DNA of 64,000 nt from Pterois miles (GCA_947000775.1 CAMQGK010000552.1:2774501-2838500); one strand, 5' to 3'. Counted from the stretch's first letter, positions 37,310 through 50,494 are shown. The notes: a model not told the origin generated them from the sequence alone. Numbers and translations are program-made.

Positions 37310-38395
37310 TTATTAATCTGTTTGACCCCAGGTTGTGTGTGATCACAGTGGGCTAATGTGGACTGACAGAGTCCCTGTGTCTGTTTGACACCAACACACC
37401 GACGCACACTAAAATATACCTTCTTTCACGCCAGATCTCTCAGACACACGCATACAGACACTAATCTGTGGAAATACACATGATATTTCTCACACAGTGC
37501 CCTCTTCCCACACTCATACACACCCCATCCACCCTCCCAGAGCATTAGGAGGAAGGAGGGGGAGATAAATCAGCAGCTAATGAGGTCTAGAGAATGAGAA
37601 GCAGGTCCTTCAAGGCACTTCCATCTATGATGCACTCTACCATGCTATTACAATCTGTATGCGTGTGTGTCTGTCTGTCTGTTCTGTGTGAGTTGGCGTG
37701 TAGTGTGTGCATGCTCACCCTGACCTCTGGGTGACATGGTGGGTGGGTGGTGGTGGGGGACGCTAAATAAGGCCAAGAGAAGGGCAGGAAAAGGGGGAGG
37801 GGGTGCTGCTTGTGACAAAGGAGGCTCCAAACAAACATGACATGTGCTTTTTCCTGCTGCCACTCAGCTGTCTGACCCCCGATCAGACTCCTGAACCGGC
37901 TTTCACACCACCGACACCCCCGAGAAGCATTGATACAGCCTTACATAAGATCACCCAGCAGCAGAGCTTTAGGCTTCAACACACAGACGTCCCACGCAGG
38001 TCAACAAGACAAATAACAGACTTGTTTTTATCTGCACATTTAACATAAATGTTGCACAGAGGTGGAAATAAAACTTCCTGAGTTGCTCAGAAATCCTTGT
38101 GTTTTTTGTGTTTTGCTGATAATGGCTGGAGCCAGGATTTCAGCAACTTTAACTTCAACTTTATTCAGATTTGTTCTACTTATTAAGTTCCCCTAAATGT
38201 TGTCTCAATGCAGCAACTCAAGAACATACAACTTCTAGCAGGTTTAAACCCCCAAATCCCAGAAAAAAATACAGAATAAATAACTTCAGTGTCATAAAAT
38301 GATTATATATTTGTTAATAACGGCACTGTCCAACTACTGAATACTGGACAATAATTAAAGGGAAAACCCCTCAAATGCAAAGCCGAACAAGCTAG
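37310..38395. other. intronic, no exon seen
   Basis: Mixed sequence; short frames only. Confidence 0.45.

Positions 38396-38396
<1 letters not shown>

Positions 38397-38486
<90 letters not shown>
38397..38486. repeat. (TA)n microsatellite
   Basis: About 44 uninterrupted TA units, the longest TA array of the window. Confidence 0.96.
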
Positions 38487-38489
<3 letters not shown>

Positions 38490-39400
38490 TAAAAATGTAC
38501 TTGGAAATTATTTGATTATGTAATGTAATGCAAGAAAGGCCAAACACTCTCTGCAGAACAGACACATCCATAACAAATATCCCATGCTGCTTAATAATCA
38601 ATTCAGCCATGTCAGAGCCCCTTCTGAGTTTGATTTAGTTAATTGTGCAGTAACATGACAAGGTGAGCCCAGATCACAGTAAAAACATGCGAGGTGTTGC
38701 CATGGTTTCCCAGAAAGAATTTGACTGTGTCGCTGAGTGTGTACGCATGTGGAGGGAATGAGGAGTGTATGTGTGGATGTCAGTGTGTGTGTGTGGTGGG
38801 AGGGGGGGGGGGGGGTAACTACCGAGAATTAGTACCCAATGTCTCTGTCAAGCCAATTAGTGGAAAGTGAGGCAAAAAGACAGCATTTTAATTGCTAATT
38901 ATTAGCAGAACCCCTTTTGAAAAAATAATGAATGAAGGCCCCCAAAAAAAGGGAAAGGCACAAATGACAATAGTTTAATATCTACCAGATACGACCAGAA
39001 AACAACAATAAATAATGTTTAATTTTGTTGCTAATCGAATCAGAATTGGATTGATTCTGATTTAAACAGGGCAGGGGGGATGAAGGAGAGAAAAGGGTTA
39101 AACCCCAAAATGAACAATTGATCAGTGATTCCCAGACAGTGTCAGGTCGGAGCATTAAGTGTGCTAAGCGCTCTCTCCTCTTCCTTCAATGCTCCCCCTC
39201 CTCCTCTTCTTCTTCTCTCTCTCTCTCTCCATCTCATTGTTCAGTCACTGTGGGACTAATTATCAACTTTTTTTTTTCACATAAAACAGCCACAGTTTGT
39301 TGCAGCGCCGTGTCTGAATACTCAAATGGAAACCCCGAGGTCCCGCGGAATACATTGTTTCATTTGACGGGCGATCATGCTGGAGCCAGCGACCTAATAC

Positions 39401-39517
<117 letters not shown>

Positions 39518-39583
39518 TCTCTCTTTCACAGAGCCCCTGAAATCACTGCTGTGCTTTTTAATTAGACTAGATCAGCTCTGTGC

Positions 39584-39617
<34 letters not shown>

Positions 39618-39624
39618 TGTGTGT
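39584..39624. repeat. (TG)n microsatellite
   Basis: About 20 TG units with one TA interruption, 70 bp after a long CA array, so the two arrays are complementary and could pair as a hairpin. Confidence 0.92.
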
Positions 39625-39629
39625 CCTAC

Positions 39630-41735
39630 ACTCTTTCACCGCCCCTTGCAATCCACCTGCTCCAAGGACGCACACACACACACAGCATTTAGACACACTG
39701 CACTCATGCAAATACTTGCTCCATTACTTCACTCTGAGCTCAGTGATGCCTCACAGACTGGACCCTGTGGTGTGATAAAGAAATAATCTGAAAAATAATT
39801 TAAAAAAAAAAAGGATGTCAAAGTTCGCCATTCTCTGCAAAAGTAAGCAGGAGTCACTTTGTATGTGGCATTAAGAAGCTAAAGTGGTATGAAAATACTG
39901 CACTGTGAAGTAAGAAGTCTTCTATACATTTATGGTATGGGCCAAAATGTAATTTTTAAAGAAGTTACAAAAATGTGTTACACCTAAGTTGTGTTTAATA
40001 AAGAAAAAAAAAACTTGTGGTATGGGGCGTTCCCCTGACATGTCAGACAAACCTTTTACCCCCTCCACACCTTTATTTTCCATACTTCCTCATCACCTAT
40101 TTCCAATCATGTCATCTTCCTATAAGACGCCGCCGTATGGGCAACAGTTATACACCATGTCCTCTCACATTACACTTTTACTGCCCCAATAAATAAACCT
40201 CAGTCACATGCTGCCAAGTCACTGTGTCTTTCAGATTTCACAACATGCGTTTCCTGCCGAGTCCAAAAACAACACATAAAACTCTTGGGTCATAAACGGT
40301 TATTGAGTCAAGTGCTGTCAGTAAACTTGGGCCAATTAAACGTGAGTGGAAGACAAACCGGTCACTTCCTGTGTAGGTGGGAATTAGGGGGCTCCCGCTC
40401 TTCCAATAGGGACTTTCACAGGCGTTTATACGAGCCTATCAAAGCTGAGGCACCTTTTACTACGGCGGCAGTGCTTCAAAGAGGAGAAGAGTTGAACCTG
40501 TGTCCAGGCCAAGTCCTCTTTATTGCACCCTACTGGATTGTTATCAAGTCAACTGCTACTTTATTCATTATTAATCTGCCTCACGGCTTGGCTCCAATCA
40601 GAGACGGGGGCGTTGAAAGAAGGGAACCCAGTGACCTTTGACTCCTGGGTGGGTTGGACGGGACAAAGTGAGGACTGCCTACAGCAAGTGACATGTAGAG
40701 CTACGTGTTCACTCGGAGGATGTGTATGAGCGTGGTGTTAAAAAACAGGGCAGCAAGGGCAATCAAAGCAAATAAGGTTCACGGGGCAAAGGGGCAATGG
40801 CCGCACAGTTAACGTTGTCACTTAAGTAGACTGTTATCAGAGTTACGCTGCACTGCTGGGCTTTGTATTGGAGAAAAGCAACCTCCTTTACCCCCATTTT
40901 ACCCTCATGCCACAATAAAGTCATGAAGTACACAAACATGCACACCACAGCTCCACACACTCACCACAGCATCAATACTCCACTGACAGCATTTCACGTG
41001 GAAGTGTGAGTGTTTTTTTTTCTCCCTCTGCTTCCCTCATCTATCTATGCTTGCCAGCAAACAAGTTTCCCTTCTTCTCCCCGGAGCTCTCGGCTTCCTT
41101 GTTTTCCTCCAAGTCCCATTTGGGGAATTCCCTTTCTCAGATACGACGCCTCCACCATGTTAGAGGCGAGTAAAAAATACAGGGGGGGTAAACTGGAGCT
41201 GTATGCTCCTTAACATTTAATGGTTGTTATTTGAGACCTGATACACCAAAGGCTGAAAGGAAAAGTAGCATCAGACAGTAACTGTCCTAACACAGGATAC
41301 AAGAGGAGCATGTATCAGCTGGATTTTGATCTCTTGAACTACAGACAAACACTGCTACATGTTGCGACTGTTTGGGGATTTCGACGGGGATGTGCTCAAA
41401 AAAGACGATGACGTGTTGGTAAAAGTGTTTTATTGATGGCCCTTGCCAATGGCCACACACATGGCAGGGGTAAAAAAAAAGCCAGCTGTCATAGAGAGAC
41501 CTGATAATCATTTAACTATAGGGATAATGGTGCACACTGTCAGACAGCTCTTCCTGACAGACATTCATGGTGCTGCGCTCATTTGTACATATGAAAAGTT
41601 ACAGAAATAGTTACATAAATAATGAAAAAAAGAGAGGCCTATCACTATGTGAAGTGCGTGTGAATGTTGGATAGTCATTTTCAGAGAGTTACTGAAATTG
41701 TTGGACACAGCCCCCCTTATTGTGGCGGGGTAAAT
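39630..41735. other. intronic, no exon seen
   Basis: Mixed sequence without recognisable repeats or exons. Frames up to 118 codons (40285-40641) have no domain I recognise. Confidence 0.45.
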
Positions 41736-41743
41736 GTGTAGGG

Positions 41744-42341
41744 CACAACCTGACCTCCACTAGGGGTCGCCAAAGCTTCACAGGGGGTCGCAGGGTCTTC
41801 GTGATTTTGATGATTAATTTTTTTTTTTTAAATATAAATTTGGCTTATATCTCAGTTGTGTTTTGAAGTTTGGAACATTATTTAACATCCAAATAGGATC
41901 GGGGCACAGTGAAGACCTGAACACAAGCTGTATTCGCAGAGCCTTCGTTCTCTGCTGAAACGCCTCGTCCTGCGTTACAAAACAACCAAAGAGCTAATGG
42001 AACCAAGCGTGACCAAGCGTCAGCGATAAGAAAACACTGAATCTGTCAAAAAAAGCCCATTAAATATAAATGTTTGTTAAAAATTTTAAAACATATATAT
42101 ATATAATGCAGAGAATTGTATTAAAAGTTATTAAAAATGACAGAAAAAAACTAATTTCTGATGCATTATGCATGCATGGGTTCATTATTTGGGTTAATTG
42201 TACAGTTTATCTGATGTTCTGTACTGTTAATGTTATGCATTGATTATAATGTGAAATATCCATAAAATATGTCTTTTAGTCAGTCATTTTACTCAGTGAA
42301 AGAAAAGGGGTCCCTATAAGGAAAAAGGCTGGGAACCACTG
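41744..42341. mobile_element. hAT-like non-autonomous element with perfect 8-bp target-site duplication
   Basis: The octamer GTGTAGGG occurs directly before (41736-41743) and after (42342-42349) this 598-bp segment. The right end reads GGCTGGGAACCACTG, a typical hAT terminal repeat. The left end has GGGGTCGCCAAAGC and CAGGGGGTCGCAGGG, the subterminal motifs of the same kind of element, with its outermost bases eroded. The interior is AT-rich and non-coding. Confidence 0.75.
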
Positions 42342-42349
42342 GTGTAGGG

Positions 42350-43470
42350 GTTAGAGGTTTCAGATGCTGTTCGGCCAGCCAACGGACACTCTGGTTGGAG
42401 CATCCTGGTGCCCAAAGGCTATAAAACAGGGTTAGGTTAGGATTAACATTGAAACACCTAATCCACATTTTTTTAATTACTTTTTTTCTGATCCTTGTTT
42501 TCATGAGACAATAATTTATTTCATTTTATTATGAATTAGTGTTACAGTTAGTGCATACATTGTGTACTAGTTATCGCCTCTCCACAACTTTATTCATATC
42601 TTTATTGTAGTAACAATTCCCAACATATATGTTGGCTGATCCTACAGAGCACCCAGTGGAGCTAATTGGACTCTTCTTCTTTTCCTTTATATCTACTGAA
42701 GTGAAAGGATCTCCGGAAGTATCCTTTACACTCATGAACTTTTTACTCATTTAACAAAGGCCTCATTAAGCCATGAACAGTGACCCTTCATCTTGAAAAG
42801 TGACCCTGTATTTCACCAGCACAGAGTAATACACTGTAGCTACATGCCCTCAAGCTAACATAGAGCCCAATGTCCAGAGGCTAAATATCCTCTGTGCTAA
42901 CAATGCATAATAACAACTGTCTCATAGTTCCTGGAAACAGGCCACCAATGGGGACGGGCTATTGTCAGTGTGTTAGAATAAAGCATGAGGGCTCAATTTG
43001 CCCGCCGACTCATCAAACCCTCCCTTTAGCCACTCAGGGGGCCAAACGCCATGCGGCTATGAAAGAGAATTACGCAGGTACGGTCCAGTTGGGGATATAT
43101 TAAGTCAAATCTAAACCTCCTCCGACAACATCGCTATTGTTGTTAAGCTAAACAGGTAGCGGCTGGTTCAGGCCTGTCGCCCGAGGACGAGTCGGCGGGC
43201 TCGGCGGGGCGATGGAGAGAGGTCGAGAGATATTGAGAGGAAGGGAAAAGTGCCTTAGGTCGGATAAAATAAACAAGAGAAAAGGTGCTTGGAGCAGGAA
43301 GGAGACAAGCTTCTCTCATTGACTATGCTGGCTGGAAGGTGCTGGGGGTTTATCCTGAGGTGAAGGGGAAAACACATTTACATCCTGTATCAGTTGGTCC
43401 GATCTGTGGCTCTGTTATTATGGGCTTCAACAGATGGGCACAGCTAGGGAATAAAGTCAGTGGGAATAAG
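42350..43470. other. intronic, no exon seen
   Basis: Unique-looking sequence, GC-richer at 43140-43260; nothing recognised. Confidence 0.45.
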
Positions 43471-43472
43471 AG

Positions 43473-43640
43473 TTAAAGGGATAGTTAACACTTTTTGACA
43501 TGGTATGTATTACTCTGCTTTTTTTTCCTTAACATCATGGTGGTAGTTAACACAAGGAAATTTAACATGCAAAAATTAGCCTATTAATCAATTATCATAA
43601 AATAGTCAGTATAAAACTGAATAACTGATTTACATCACTT
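43473..43640 (+). repeat. fragment of a teleost element with TTAAAGGGATAGTTAACA end
   Basis: The end motif is a common fish type, the inverse of the right end at about 36560-36577. Only the end is recognisable; the 3' limit is a guess. Confidence 0.4.
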
Positions 43641-43649
43641 ATCAAGCAG

Positions 43650-45165
43650 AAGAGCCGAATATTGTATTTTCTGGTTCCAGCTTCTTGCGTGTCACATTGT
43701 GCTGCGTTTTTGTTTTAAATGGTTCCAAATACCTGTGCATCTTATGCTTTCAGACCATTGGTGGGAAAAACCAAGTGATGGGCTGCTGGGACTTGATTTT
43801 TTTTACTATTTACGGACATCTTATACGCTTAACAATATTCCTTACTTGTAGCCCTAATGGCGAATTCACACCAGGCAGCGGTGAAGTGCGGCTCGCTGTT
43901 CATGTGTTTCAGGTGGGAAAGTATTCATTGTAACGTGGGTCAACATATCACAAGAGTCACAGGTTGTGTTTGCTGATTGGCTGTGGGTCCTCTCTGGCCG
44001 CACTTCGCCTCTAAAAGTTCAACTTTTCCCAGCTTTCACCGCAGAATCAAATGTGCGCAGCTCGCTAAGCCGGGAGCGGCTGCTGCAGATTTCCATAGAC
44101 ATTGCGTGGCAGCTTGCCGCAGGCTGCACTTCATCTCCGCTCTGGTGGGAACTTGGCGTGGGCCTAATAGATATTAGGCTGCACATCTTGTTGATGGTGA
44201 TAACCCAGTGAGCTGACAGTTTGTGTGGCGAAAAAAAAAAAATGTTTTTACCTCAAAACAGCACTGAAAAAAGCTGCTTGTTTAATAGTTCAATATTTTC
44301 TGTGTTGTGGCTTAAATATTTTGATCAATCCCCATTTGCTGCTGTTCATTTCTTCAAGCTGTGGACTCACTGGGATAAAAAATAATATTGCTGGGGAGAA
44401 AAAAAAAAAATCACATTGTCTCAGCATTATGAAAATCCATTTGCCAGAGGGATACTGGGAGATTTGAATCAACAATGAACCTGTGGTCCCTCTAGTCCCC
44501 CTCCCTCCATTTCTTATTGCCCCCTCCTTTAGTCCCCCTGGAGGCGGAACCAAACGCCTTTCAATGAGCCGACCTCGGACAGCGCGGTGCACCCACAGGT
44601 CCCTGCTCTCTCACCTTGCTAATGCCATCTGGATTGTACAGACAGTTAACCCCCCCTCACCGAAACAGCTCCCAGTCATGTAGCTACATGCAGCTAATGA
44701 TGCTAACACTTGACTGACAGACTCAGATCTAATGGACAGCGATCCAAAGTCACTCTTTGGTGTAATTTGAGGAAATAATCTAAGGAGCGGTGCAATGGAG
44801 AAAAAAAAAATTAAATTCCAATGAATTTTCAAATAAATCAATATGTCTGTACCTATGAGGTGACTCTTCTGGACCCCCCACTTCATTTGTACCTGTCAGC
44901 AACAGTAGAAGCAGGCGCAGTATATGATGTGTGTGTGTGTGTGTTGTTGCTGTCTCTTCCTATCAGTGCATGCGTGTGAACCTCGTTTACATTCAGTGCA
45001 CTTTTGCACCCCTTGGCTAATTACACACCAGGTTTGTTTGGTGGTGGAGGGAAAGCGCGGGGAGTGGAGGGGCATGTCAGCCTTTCTTGTTTATGATAAA
45101 GTGACAGAAAATCATTGGGGGGTCAAGTACCCCCCTCCAACCCTCCATCGCCCCGAAAACTCCTG
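43650..45165. other. intronic, no exon seen
   Basis: Mixed sequence with A-runs (44231-44242, 44400-44410); no exon. Confidence 0.45.
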
Positions 45166-45169
45166 CAGC

Positions 45170-45560
45170 AGTACAGAAGGTGCCTGGTGTGGGAAGCCTC
45201 CCCTTTAATGAGACCATTAAAGGGCCCGTCTCCCCGTCAATAGATTTCTCTCATTCTTTCTCTGACAAATTTGAATTAATAATTCAGCGCCAAGCGCCTG
45301 GGGATGTATATTTTCAGCATGAAGGACAGTTAATCCATAGCGTCATTTTTCCCCCCTCTCTGTCTCTCTTACACCCCTTCCTCCCCTCCCCTGCTCTCTC
45401 TCCCTTCTCCTTTGCCTCCCTCTCATCTGATGATGGAAGCCGGCAGGTAGAGCGCAGACCAGTGCGCCGCATGTTTTCCCACAACTTCTTTTAATTTCTT
45501 TGTTCGCTGTGTGTTTTTTGTCCCTTGTCGTGTGACAAGTGGAATCAACTTAATTGCAAA
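45170..45560. other. unique intronic block, candidate conserved non-coding element
   Basis: It contains a perfect inverted repeat CCCTTTAATG-agac-CATTAAAGGG (45201-45224) and further AATTAATAATTC homeodomain-like sites, without transposon ends. Part of it (45350-45430) is pyrimidine-rich low-complexity sequence. Confidence 0.3.
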
Positions 45561-46081
45561 TTGGGGCTTAATTTATTCAAAAGCATCGGACGGCGGTGGC
45601 CGCTCTGTCCTCTAATGCGAGACGACATGTTTGCACGCTGCTTTTCAAAGCTGAACTTGATTTAAAGTGAGTTTTACTGGCTGTTTCTACTGCGCCAAAT
45701 GTTGCACAATGCAAGGAAATTAGAGGAAATGAGTCATTTTCAGGATAAACCACAAAAGACACTTATTTTGCAGAGTGTGTTCGTCTGTGGACGCATGTTT
45801 GTGTTCTGTGCCCACTGTGGTTTGAGAGTATCACCGATTTTATTAGGAGAATTTTAAGGGGCAAAATGGGCCTATATCTGGGTGAGCGCTTGTGTCTTCT
45901 ATTATACATTTGGAGCAGTTTCTAACTGTAAAAGTGCAATTCCCCAAAATAGATAAATAAGATAAAAGAAAGGAACAAGAGAAAGAGCTAGTGAAGATCT
46001 TGGATGTTTATTTTCTTGATGATTCATGCAAAGAGGAAGAAAGATGCATGTCCCTCCAATACAACATGTTATGAACAGAAG

Positions 46082-46358
46082 TAGGGCTGTAAGGAAATCC
46101 TATTTTTTTTCATTGCCAAAAGAATTTAAAACATTATAATGATATCATGATATTGATAGAAAATCTGAAAAACAAAGTCAAATTCATCTTTAACGTTGTT
46201 TAGTGTGCATTTTGTCTCTTTTTTTGGCAAGTGAATTACACTCAAAACAAATGTTGGGAGTTGGAAAGAGTCCATAACCATTAAAGAGGTGCTGGATTAT
46301 TTACTCATCTCAATATTTCATTTTTCAATATCAATACCTGTGTATCGTGATACCCTTA
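46082..46358. mobile_element. hAT-like MITE with perfect 8-bp target-site duplication
   Basis: AACAGAAG flanks the element on both sides (46074-46081 and 46359-46366). The left end is TAGGGCTGTAAGG and the right end, reverse-complemented, is TAAGGGTATCACGATACAC. At 277 bp it is non-coding and must have been moved by a transposase supplied elsewhere. Confidence 0.8.
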
Positions 46359-46369
46359 AACAGAAGTAT

Positions 46370-48225
46370 CAGTTGATATTTTAGGATTTACAGAACAAAG
46401 TTTGTGTTGCGGACTACGTATTCTCATTTATCATAGTGTTGTTTTTGGGTGGCTTTATATTAAGGTTGTTGCATTTGTTCTCCATGTGTCAGACATCACT
46501 GAGCCCTGTAGGAATTTACAGGCTTACAGTGTCATGCCAACAGTAGCTATGGATATCAGTGCCAGGTGGCACTAAAGTATAACTTTATGCTCTGCATTAG
46601 TGTGCACAGCCCGAGAGCTGACATGCCAAATGTCTGGCAGTGCCCACGAATATTCCTTTATATTACACAACATTGTTTTCTGATGATATGGGTGAAGAGT
46701 TGATTTATTCTCTCTTGTGTTTCAACATGTGTTGCCCCCCTGACCCTTGTTTCTAACATTTACCGGCAGCTCTAAAAGTTACTTTTGCACTACCATGTTG
46801 GTTTTTAATGCAATACAAGGAATAGCTTTGCTCAACGTGTCTTCGTGTGTAAGACAGTGGACCCACAGGGCTTTGTTGCTTAAAATATCCTTCAGGACAA
46901 CAAAGGAGCTGTGATGGGGGTCACAAGGAGGGTGGGGGCCCAATGTAGAGAGAGAGAGAGAGAGAGAGAGTGAGAAAGGCTGCATGGAGAACAAGAGACA
47001 GCGAGCCAGAGCACCTGTTGGATTATCTGTGCTTTAAAACGTTTAATCACTGTCTCTGGTTACGCGTGCACACATGCCATGGCATGCACGCACACGTACA
47101 CACATATCACCTTAAAGCACCGCTGTTCTCTGCCCGGCCAGAAGTATCTCGTAACCACATTGTGCAGAGACAGGCGCACTCACACACACAGAAGCTCAAA
47201 GAGCAAAGGGAAGAGGGTGTATAATCTTATAGCGGCCACCTGACTCTATCGTATAGCTTACCGCCAGCGTGGTTTCAACACATGCTTCTGCACTGTACAC
47301 ATTCGCGCAGGAACACAATGGCTGACAAGCCGCATGCCAGGCGTTGCTGCGATGCCAGTGAGCTCCATTTGTGCTATCAGGGCGGTACAGTAGGTGAATG
47401 CGGAGGATTATTTTTACTCTAATCGTCAGCGTTTCTTCATGTGTAGGCCCACAAGCTTGTGACGGTAGTCAGTCAGAAATCAGTTTCATTCTTAAAACAA
47501 AAACACGTTTAAACTACAAATGGGAGATTTTAGATTTTTTTTTTTTTTTTTTTTTACAGTAGTATCCTAAGTAACTCTGTGTGTCATCCATTTTTATCTT
47601 GCTCAACCAGCACACCACTGAGTTCATTTCACGCCTTTGTCTTTTACATTTTGTGTATAGTACTGATTGTCCAATGAGTAACACTAATGACACATCATGA
47701 GCTACAGCGGCCATAAATGTCTTGTCATAAAGATTTGTCTCTGCTGCAGAAACGACAGCAGCAGCACTAACACTGCAGCTCCCACAGATACGTTGAATGA
47801 AGTGAAGCCATTCACGTTTACAACTTTACAAATGATTGACAAGGCGGGTGTGTAAAGCTGGGGGTCCATCTGATTGCATTTGTGTTTTTGAACATTTGAC
47901 CTGCGATTATGCTTTAAGAGTGAGGGGCCACACCACTATCCTTAGGCTAGGTCCTATAGTAGTGTGTGTGTGTTTACATGAGTGTCTATCTGTGTGTGTT
48001 ACATCACTATGTACATCTACTTCACAGGCCTAGTTAGGTTTTTCCTCATCAGATGAGAGCGTTGCACTGAGGTTGTCGGATCTTGTACAGATTGCAAAGC
48101 ACCTGAAGCAAATTTGTGATATTAGGATCATTTTTTTTGTATACGAATTTTTGTATATTTTTATTGTAATATCAGTACTACTCAGATGTAAACTTCAACT
48201 CATACTGTGCAATACTCTAAGGTGA
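46370..48225. other. intronic, no exon seen
   Basis: Mixed sequence with a GA run (46948-46970) and a T-run (47535-47556); no exon. Confidence 0.45.
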
Positions 48226-48229
48226 AAAT

Positions 48230-48455
48230 TCATTAGTGCAATAGCTATTTTTTCCACTTTTGCAATTGTGTTAATAGTCTGTTTATTGTCGATACTGCAC
48301 ATATTGTTCCTATTTTTAAAATATTTCCTTCTATTTAAAGTGTCATATTTTATGTCTATGTACCTTTTCTTAGCTTCTTGTTTTTGCATTATCCTCTTTG
48401 CTGCTATATACCACAAATTTCCCCACTATGGGACTAAGGGAATATCTTATCTCAT

Positions 48456-48466
<11 letters not shown>
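48230..48466 (+). mobile_element. 3' tail of a LINE or SINE, degraded
   Basis: TTTCCCCACTATGGGACTAA followed by GGGAATATCTTATCTCATCT resembles the 3' tail shared by fish L2-like LINEs and dependent SINEs; the same CCCCACTGTGGGACTAATAA core ends the SINE copies at 24936 and 55333. The upstream limit is approximate. Confidence 0.55.

Positions 48467-48502
<36 letters not shown>
48461..48502. repeat. (TA)n microsatellite
   Basis: About 20 TA units at the end of the retroelement tail. Confidence 0.93.
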
Positions 48503-48504
<2 letters not shown>

Positions 48505-49746
48505 TGTATGTTCGATACAGTATACATATATGATATGATTATGTTTGATCATATGTGGGATACTTGGGTCACTGGCGGTATCGTGACTATCATATGACCA
48601 GACCGTTTACCTTTGGCGTCTCTGTGCAGATTTATAAAGTCTGAAGATGAACTTTTACTTGAAAGCTCACAAACTAAGCTGTGCCAATAAAGTACACTTA
48701 AAGGGAGCGGACTCTCTTCTACGTTTTTCACTGATACTGGGCTATACAAATAAAACTGACTTGACTTGTATCTGTGCATGTGTGTGTGTACAGTAAAGTG
48801 CGCATGCATGTATGTGTTTGTCAGGGGTGGAAGTAATGAATTACATTTACTCTTGTTACTGTAACAAAGTCCTTTTTTTATACTTGTAATTTTTTGAGTA
48901 GCTTTTTCTTTTTATCTGTAATTAAATTTTTTGAGGTAGGCTATTTATTATTATTATTATTATTATTATATATTAATAATAAGAATCATGTAAGTATTGC
49001 ACTTTTCTACACAAGTCACATGAAAACAAACCCTGAGAGGAAGGAGATGGGTGTAAATCAGAAGCTGCAGGTGAGTCTGCAGCCGCAGGCGGGCGCCAGC
49101 GGCTCCACGGAGGAGACACCATGCACCCCGGAAATGATACGTCACAAATGTTTGCGTTCATGCACGAGCGGCGTTCACGGGCTGGGGCTATATCGCTTCA
49201 TGCACAGTCAAATTAATTACCACAAATGAGTTGCAGTTATAATGAGCATTATTTCACCTCCATATGGTAAATTAATTAATAATTAATGATTTATTGCAGC
49301 AGCAGGTGGGCAGGTTCGGTGCCACACTCAGTGTTCGTGACCTGAACAGTAGCGGCTCGCTGGGTCCGGCTAACATGCTAAATGCTAACAGCGTGGGGCT
49401 GTGGGCGAGCTGGCTGGTTATACTGGGAGCAGAGAGGCGAGTGGACCGGTTGTGGAGGAGGTGGTGGTGCTGCTCAGACAGGTGAGTCCAACAACGCAAC
49501 TACGTCATTTCCTGTTAACGTAGCTGCACCTGCAGCCTCTTCTTAGCTGGAGGCTAATGTGTGTATTAGTGGCTGCAGCTGTGCTGGAGTTTATATTTTC
49601 ATGTTGGTTCATGTTTTATTTTACTATTGATTGTAACAGAGGTGACGGGTGCTGTGGTGTCCATTGCTGCTTTTATTTATTGTCCATCTTTTTATGTTTA
49701 ATTGTATGAGTTTTGTCTCTTTGCTCTCAGAAAACACAGTGGGAAA

Positions 49747-49786
49747 CACTGGGGAAGGATGATGCACACTGGGGAAGGATGATGCA
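49747..49786. repeat. perfect tandem duplication, 20-bp unit
   Basis: CACTGGGGAAGGATGATGCA occurs twice in succession, next to the end of a hAT-like element. Confidence 0.9.
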
Positions 49787-49868
49787 CATGTATGCTTGAT
49801 AATCACAGTTATTGCTGATTACACATGTATATAAGCTGACATCAGTTCAGTCCATTTTGTAGCCTAAT

Positions 49869-50315
49869 GCAACAGAGGGATGCACCGATACCGGATCAGA
49901 TACTGACCGAAATAGCTGGATCATATATAAGTGACAATGGGACCGATCTATTAAATTCAATTTTGTATTTATATACTATAAACATGATATACTGGAATTT
50001 TAATTGCGTTGCTGTTTCACCAATTCGTAGCTGCTCTAAAAGGTTTACACCTGAATTGTAATTCCTGTTAATTTTGAAGATTTTTTTATTATTTATTTAT
50101 TTTTTTGCCAAGTTGTGCTGGTGTACAACTGTTTATTTTAATAATAAAGAATGATTACATTTTGTTTGACAGACTTAGGAAAGCGATGTGATGCTTCCTT
50201 ACACATAAAACAACAATCCCACCCACTTCCACACAGTGAGGCATACAGTTAAACAACCAAAGCCCAGTTACCGCTATCAATATCAGGACTGAAAAAGTCA
50301 GATTGGTGCACCCCT
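49869..50315. mobile_element. hAT-like element (GGGATGCACCGATACC type)
   Basis: The left end GAGGGATGCACCGATACCGG and right end CAGATTGGTGCACCCCTA are inverted repeats. The interior shares AATTGTAATTCCTGTTAATT and AAAGGTTTACACC with the element nested at 59671-60013, so the two are one family; this copy keeps both ends. No transposase frame is present. Confidence 0.65.
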
Positions 50316-50494
50316 AATATAATGAGAGTAAACTATCGTATATAAATATCAGCAAGAGCACATTTTAACTGACAAACTTTTTACTTTTACTTAGGTACAT
50401 TTCTTAAACAAGTACTTTTACTTGAGTAAAATTTAATTAAAGTAGCAGTACTTTTACTTGAGTCCAGTATTGTAGTACTCATCTAGTTCTACTT

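Larger units (their letters stand above)
48823..50490. mobile_element. composite DNA-transposon region (nested insertions)
   Basis: The left motif GGGGTGGAAGTAATGAATTA, then CATTTACTCTTGTTACTGTAA, and the right motifs AGTACTTTTACTTGAGTAAA and AGCAGTACTTTTACTTGAGT are the two ends of a common fish hAT-type MITE, here about 1.6 kb apart. Between them lie another inverted end (CACAGTGGGAAACACTG at about 49735-49751), a tandem duplication, and a GGGATGCACCGATACC element (49869-50315). The simplest reading is insertions into an older copy. Confidence 0.5.
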
